NCBI RefSeq assembly: GCF_014889545.1
Contig: NZ_QKOF01000006.1
Location: 124,001 to 188,000 of the forward strand
Source of the DNA: Methanothermobacter thermautotrophicus
GTDB lineage: Archaea > Methanobacteriota > Methanobacteria > Methanobacteriales > Methanothermobacteraceae
Reading direction: 5' to 3'
DNA length: 64,000 bases
Shown: piece after piece, positions 59,566 through 64,000 of the stretch
How positions within the stretch are numbered: position 1 is the first letter of the stretch
Layout of the letters: each line of letters begins with the position of its first letter
Notes under the pieces: generated by a model
Told to the model about the DNA's origin: nothing
The model's database searches: none
What the model saw: only the letters and a program-made list of their open reading frames with translations
Made by a program: the position numbers and the translations under genes

Positions 59566-60267
59566 ATGGATCCATTACTACTGATAGGAGCTATAACCGC
59601 TGGAGGAGTGCTCATAGGTGGAGGTGTTCACTTCGTACCTGTGGGTGGTGCGCCAGCAGCTATGGCAACAGCCACTGGTGTGGGTACCGGTACAGCAATG
59701 CTTGCTGCAGGTGCAGGTTTAACAGGACTCATAACAGCTGCAGCAATGACCGGACAGTCCCCACTCATGATAATGGCTGCTGGAGCCGTTGGTTCAATGC
59801 TCATGATAGGTATCACCATGCTTGTGGGTAACCTCATCTACGTATATGGTGTGGGTACAGTCCCTGTATCAGCGAAGGTGGCTGTTGACCCATTAACAGG
59901 CATGGAACAGGAAAAATATGTCACCCCTGGTACCGAGGGTCATGGTCTACCAACCGTCTGCTTTGTCAGCGGTATAATCGGGGGAGCCCTCGGTGGAATA
60001 GGCGGTGGACTCATATACTGGGCACTCAACGAGGCCCTTAAGACCCTGTCATATGGTGCAATGGGTGCTGCAGGTGTTGCAGCAATCTTCGCCGTCGGCA
60101 TATTCTTCATAAATGCGGTTATCGCATCATATAACATTGGAGGTACCATAGAAGGTTTCCACGATCCTAAATTCAAGAGGATCGGAAGGGGAATAGTGGC
60201 ATGTCTCATAGCCTCCATTGTTGCAGGCGCCCTTTCAACATTACTCGTATATGGAGGTGTCTTCTAA
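59566..60267 (+). CDS. mtrD: Methyltransferase Mtr subunit D
   Basis: 233 residues, five to six membrane helices, Gly/Ala-rich ([31 protein letters not shown]). Part of the sodium-translocating core. It begins directly after the mtrE stop, and its stop overlaps the mtrC ATG by 1 bp. Confidence 0.97.
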   Translation: MDPLLLIGAITAGGVLIGGGVHFVPVGGAPAAMATATGVGTGTAMLAAGAGLTGLITAAAMTGQSPLMIMAAGAVGSMLMIGITMLVGNLIYVYGVGTVPVSAKVAVDPLTGMEQEKYVTPGTEGHGLPTVCFVSGIIGGALGGIGGGLIYWALNEALKTLSYGAMGAAGVAAIFAVGIFFINAVIASYNIGGTIEGFHDPKFKRIGRGIVACLIASIVAGALSTLLVYGGVF

Positions 60268-61070
60268 TGTCAGTAGCAGCAGGAGGACCGGCCGGCGCAG
60301 CCATACCTGAAAGCAGGCTCATGGCCCTGGGAATAATCGGTGGACTGGCAGGTATATACGCATCAGCAGTTAACCCGATCATAGGCCCTGTTCTGGCATC
60401 CCTTGGAGCTGTCTGTGCAATCGTATGGGGTGCAGACGCCATAAGGAGGGTTGCAAGTTACGGTCTGGGTACTGGTGTCCCATCAATAGGTTACATGTCA
60501 GTTTCAATAGGTATAGTTGGTGTGGTTGCTGGGCTTGCATCAGCTTTCACACTGCCTGCCATAGCTTCACCGGTTGTTGGACTCATACTTGCCATGATAC
60601 TGGGTATCGTTGTGGCTGTACTCGGTAAGAAGATAGTTAAGATGAAAATCCCGATCCTTGAAAAATGTACAGCTGAGATCTCAGGGGCAGCAGCTCTCTC
60701 AGTGCTTGGATTCTCAGCAGCCATTGCAGGCAGCTACACCATGCAGGCAATTCTAACATCAGTCATAACAACTGGATTCATAGGCTTGCTCTTCATACTC
60801 AACACAATGGCAATCCAGCACCCATTCAACGCCTGTCTCGGACCAAATGAGAACCAGACAAGGACCCTCAAGCTGGCAGCATCAACAGGGTTCATATCAA
60901 TGGCCATCGTCGGCCTTCTTGGAATAGGTCTTAACCCTGGCTGGTGGCTCGTTTCACTGGTGGGTGCACTCTGCTGGGTCGTGGCCTTCAAGTCATTCGT
61001 GAGCGCATCCTTCGAGGAAGCTGCATCCGTGAAATGGTCAGGTCTCTGGCCTAAGGAGGAAGAGCAGTAG
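60267..61070 (+). CDS. mtrC: Methyltransferase Mtr subunit C
   Basis: 267 residues with seven to eight membrane helices; third subunit of the sodium path. The ATG at 60267 overlaps the mtrD stop (TAATG) and follows AGGTG; an in-frame ATG at 60201 inside mtrD is not credible. NAC-like HPFNACLGPNENQTRTLK is a conserved loop. Confidence 0.97.
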   Translation: MSVAAGGPAGAAIPESRLMALGIIGGLAGIYASAVNPIIGPVLASLGAVCAIVWGADAIRRVASYGLGTGVPSIGYMSVSIGIVGVVAGLASAFTLPAIASPVVGLILAMILGIVVAVLGKKIVKMKIPILEKCTAEISGAAALSVLGFSAAIAGSYTMQAILTSVITTGFIGLLFILNTMAIQHPFNACLGPNENQTRTLKLAASTGFISMAIVGLLGIGLNPGWWLVSLVGALCWVVAFKSFVSASFEEAASVKWSGLWPKEEEQ

Positions 61071-61082
61071 GAGGCTTTAAAA

Positions 61083-61385
61083 ATGGAAATGTTACCACTT
61101 GTTAAGATCGCTCCGGAATACAACCTGACCCTTGATCCTTCCACCGGTATGATAGGGGCTGCTCTCGGAAGGGAAGTTATAATATTATCCATGGATGAGA
61201 TAAACGAACAGATAGCAGAATTAGAGGCTACAGCAGATGATCTGATTAACTCACTGGACCCAACAACCATCCCCCAGGGTTCATACCCTGGAAGGGAGGG
61301 AGTGTACCTCACAGCAGGTAAACTCACCAACATGGTTTATGGGTTCATCCTTGGTCTGATCATCCTGTTTGCCCTGCTCTTATAG
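61083..61385 (+). CDS. mtrB: Methyltransferase Mtr subunit B
   Basis: 100 residues: a soluble N-terminal part ([20 protein letters not shown]) and one C-terminal membrane helix ([17 protein letters not shown]). A stalk-like subunit contacting MtrA. GGAGGCTTT precedes the ATG. Confidence 0.96.
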   Translation: MEMLPLVKIAPEYNLTLDPSTGMIGAALGREVIILSMDEINEQIAELEATADDLINSLDPTTIPQGSYPGREGVYLTAGKLTNMVYGFILGLIILFALLL

Positions 61386-61397
61386 GAGGTGTTATGA

Positions 61398-62114
61398 GTG
61401 GTTGAAAAGAAATCACCTGCTGAAGGATGGCCTGTGGTCAACGGGGACTACATTGTGGGTGACCCCGAAAGTCCTGTGGCTGCCACCACCCTTGCCTCAC
61501 ACATAGAAGACGTGCCAGTGGAGGCCGGCGCTGCCATTGCAGGGCCATGCAAGACAGAGAACCTCGGTATCGAAAAGATGATCGCCAACCTCATATCCAA
61601 CCCCAACATCAGATTCCTCATACTCTGCGGTTCAGAGGTCCAGGGACACATCACAGGGCAGAGTATAGAGGCACTCCACCAGAACGGTGTGGACCCTGAT
61701 AAGAGGAACATCATAGGTGCAACCGGTGCCATTCCCTACATAGAGAACATACCAGATGAGGGCATTGAGAGGTTCCAGAAACAGCTGGAAATCGTCAACC
61801 TCATAGACGTTGAGGATGCCGACGCCATCAAGGCCAAGGTCAAGGAGTGCATCGAAAAGGACCCCGGTGCATTTGAAGAAGAGGCAATGGTCATAAAGGT
61901 AGAGGAAGGCGGAGAAGAAGAGGAAGGCGAAGAAGTCAAACCTGTGGCACCAGAAACAGCACTCATAGAGGCCAGGATGAGGAACATCCAGACACAGGTT
62001 AAAATGATAGGTTCCACCAACAGAATGTTCGCAGGTATGTACTCAGGTAAGGTTCAGGGTATAATGATAGGCCTTGCATTTACCCTGACACTGGGCATAC
62101 TGCTACTGGTCTAG
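61398..62114 (+). CDS. mtrA: Methyltransferase Mtr subunit A, corrinoid protein
   Basis: 238 residues. MtrA binds the 5'-hydroxybenzimidazolyl cobamide that shuttles the methyl group; the cobalt ligand His lies in the [11 protein letters not shown] segment (H84 by the usual count). A C-terminal membrane helix ([16 protein letters not shown]) anchors it. The start is GTG at 61398, six bases after AGGAGGTG; an ATG at 61394 is out of frame and stops after three codons. Confidence 0.97.
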   Translation: MVEKKSPAEGWPVVNGDYIVGDPESPVAATTLASHIEDVPVEAGAAIAGPCKTENLGIEKMIANLISNPNIRFLILCGSEVQGHITGQSIEALHQNGVDPDKRNIIGATGAIPYIENIPDEGIERFQKQLEIVNLIDVEDADAIKAKVKECIEKDPGAFEEEAMVIKVEEGGEEEEGEEVKPVAPETALIEARMRNIQTQVKMIGSTNRMFAGMYSGKVQGIMIGLAFTLTLGILLLV

Positions 62115-62126
62115 GGAGGCTTCCAG

Positions 62127-62593
<467 letters not shown>

Positions 62594-62608
62594 CTTGGAG
62601 GTTTACAT

Positions 62609-63541
62609 ATGTTTAGGTTTGATAAGGAACAGATCGTACTGGATATAGCTGGAACCAAAATTGGTGGTCAGCCAGGAGAGTACCCAACTGTTTTAGCAGG
62701 AACAATATTCTATGGTGGACACAGCATCATTGAGGATGAGAAGGCAGGTGTCTTTGACAAGGACAAGGCAGAAGCCCTCATAAAGACCCAGGAAGAGATG
62801 TCTGATGTCACAGGTAACCCGCACATCGTCCAGACCTTCGGTCAGACACCAGAAGCAATTGTCAAGTACCTTGAATTTGTGGGTGATGTGACAGACGCAC
62901 CATTCTTCATAGACTCAACATCCGGTGAGGCAAGGATCGCAGGTGCTAACTACGCCAGTGAAGTGGGACTTGAGGACAGGGCAATCTACAACTCAGTCAA
63001 CATGGCTGCAGACGAGTCAGAACTCGAGGCCCTCAAGGAAACAAAACTCTCAGCTTCAATTGTCCTCGGTTTCAACCCAATGGACCCAACAGTTGAGGGT
63101 AAAATCGGAATCTGGGAAGATGGTGCAGGCACAATAGACAAGGGTCTCCTTGAAATGGCTGCTGAGTGTGGTATAGACAAGTACCTCATGGACGTGGCTG
63201 TAACACCACTCGGTCAGGGTGCCGGTGTGGCTGTGAGGACATCCTTTGCAGTCAAGAGCAAATGGGGTTACCCTGTGGGTAGTGGTATCCACAACGTGCC
63301 ATCAGCATGGGACTGGCTACGTGAATACAAGAAGGACCACAAGGAAGCCTGGCCTGTCTGTGACGTCGGATCCAACCTGATCCAGCAGATGGCCGGTGGT
63401 GACTTCGTCCTCTACGGTCCAATAGAAAACGCTAAAATGGCCTTCCCTGCCTGTGCAATGGCTGACATATTCATAAGTGAAGCAGCCAAGGACATAGGCA
63501 CAGAACCAGTGGAAGAACACCCATTCTTCAAACTGCTCTAA
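62609..63541 (+). CDS. mtrH: Methyltransferase Mtr subunit H
   Basis: 310 residues, soluble TIM-barrel subunit that moves the methyl group from methyl-tetrahydromethanopterin to the MtrA corrinoid. Seen: FDKEQIVLDIAGTKIGGQPGEYPTV, DVTDAPFFIDSTSGEARIAG, and GFNPMDPTVEGK. TGGAGG precedes the ATG. The final codons form half of the terminator hairpin. Confidence 0.98.
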   Translation: MFRFDKEQIVLDIAGTKIGGQPGEYPTVLAGTIFYGGHSIIEDEKAGVFDKDKAEALIKTQEEMSDVTGNPHIVQTFGQTPEAIVKYLEFVGDVTDAPFFIDSTSGEARIAGANYASEVGLEDRAIYNSVNMAADESELEALKETKLSASIVLGFNPMDPTVEGKIGIWEDGAGTIDKGLLEMAAECGIDKYLMDVAVTPLGQGAGVAVRTSFAVKSKWGYPVGSGIHNVPSAWDWLREYKKDHKEAWPVCDVGSNLIQQMAGGDFVLYGPIENAKMAFPACAMADIFISEAAKDIGTEPVEEHPFFKLL

Positions 63542-63563
63542 GGAGCAGTTAAATTCTTTTTTT
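63531..63563 (+). terminator. Terminator at the end of mtrH, overlapping the stop codon
   Basis: AACTGCTC (63531-63538) and GAGCAGTT (63543-63550) form an 8-bp stem with TAAG as loop, so the stop codon of mtrH lies in the loop. A run of seven T (63557-63563) follows. Confidence 0.75.
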
Positions 63564-63732
63564 GAAACTATTAATATTAAAATACTTATTCTTATTGAAT
63601 TATATAATAATTATAAGAACATTTAAATATAGGAAGTAGGAAATATATTTCCGACACAAACTTTTAAGTATGGATATTCAATTAATATACTGGTCTTGAG
63701 GGTATGGAAGAAAATTCTTCAGTGGTGATAAC

Positions 63733-64000
63733 TTGCTTGAAAGGGTATTGATTCTCATAGTGGGCCTTGTGGCCTCATTGATACTGGTTATAAAATCTGC
63801 AGATGTGTTTGTTGATAACCTGGTTGAGCTAGGGTCCTCCCTGGGGATATCTGAGGTTATACTCGGTGTTACTGCATCTGCCATCGGGACATCCCTCCCT
63901 GAATTTGGCTCAGCCCTCATAGCATCCCTATCTGGAAGCACGGATATAGGTGTGGGCTGTGTTATAGGGTCAAACATATGGAACATCGCGGGGATTCTGG
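63733..64000 (+). CDS. Na+/Ca2+ exchanger-like membrane protein, 5' part
   Basis: The frame begins with TTG at 63733, behind a GGTGATAAC site, and continues past the window (89 codons seen). Two membrane helices and the alpha-1 repeat motif GTSLPEFGSALIASLSG...GSNIWNIAGIL are typical of the CaCA antiporter superfamily. The ion is unknown. The 191-bp gap upstream is AT-rich with several TATA-like stretches (for example CATTTAAATATAGG near 63620). Confidence 0.8.
   Translation, partial: MLERVLILIVGLVASLILVIKSADVFVDNLVELGSSLGISEVILGVTASAIGTSLPEFGSALIASLSGSTDIGVGCVIGSNIWNIAGIL

Overview
The window is chromosomal DNA of a thermophilic hydrogenotrophic methanogen of the genus Methanothermobacter (M. 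thermautotrophicus / M. marburgensis group). Grounds: an mcrBDCGA operon followed by mtrEDCBAFGH, an McrA of 550 residues whose numbering matches the MCR I enzyme exactly (Gln147, His257, Arg271, Tyr333, Gln400, Gly445, Cys452), a family B DNA polymerase ending just after its YADTDGF motif (the split polymerase of this genus), and an Rnl3 RNA ligase whose catalytic lysine falls at residue 97. Ribosome binding sites are mostly AGGAGGTGAT-like, and several promoters place the TATA box 20-30 bp before the start codon. No tRNA, rRNA, CRISPR array, IS element or phage gene was seen.

Layout. 0-2 kb: partial nucleotidyltransferase, a PPC-domain protein that looks frameshifted, DUF366. 2-7.4 kb: queD-queE (7-deazaguanine/archaeosine precursors), then five CBS-domain genes with about 18 CBS motifs. 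7.4-12.6 kb: RNA ligase, prephenate dehydratase with an apparent CTG start, two cell-surface proteins, a KH protein, coaBC. 12.9-19.4 kb: flpA-nop5 (C/D RNP) divergent from pyrD-pyrK, an AI-2E family permease, polB1. 19.4-26.5 kb (minus): comE-comD-comC (coenzyme M), purM, the RNase aCPSF1, proteasome beta, purP. 26.6-45.5 kb: mixed housekeeping and cofactor genes (taw2, cofG, mptA, HDAC-like protein, Lrp regulator, trm1, CPBP protease, DegT aminotransferase, TtuA-like, GTPase, TraB-like, comB), and methanogenesis marker genes 17 and 7. 45.6-50.8 kb: a seven-gene operon (DUF134 regulator, NifX-like, Mrp ATPase, NifX-like, two MinD/ferredoxin ATPases, CDF transporter fused to a NifX-like domain) resembling the bacterial orange-protein (ORP) cluster. 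50.8-53.3 kb (minus): two radical SAM enzymes, mmp10 and a B12-dependent one, likely modifiers of McrA. 53.8-63.5 kb: mcr and mtr operons. End: partial Na+/Ca2+ exchanger-like gene.

How it fits together: mtr makes methyl-coenzyme M, mcr reduces it to methane, com genes make coenzyme M, mmp10 and the B12 radical SAM protein probably methylate McrA, and McrC with Mmp7 and Mmp17 belong to the ATP-driven MCR activation complex that carries nitrogenase-type L-clusters. The NifX/MinD-ferredoxin operon lies between the marker genes and mcr, so a role in metallocluster delivery is a plausible hypothesis.

Most interesting signals: (1) the mcr 5' leader folds on paper into a three-way junction and carries a CCCTCC element exactly complementary to the mcrB ribosome binding site, the architecture of a translational RNA switch; (2) the ORP-like operon with a perfect 22-bp palindrome directly abutting its first start codon; (3) non-AUG (CTG) starts and a one-base frameshift candidate.
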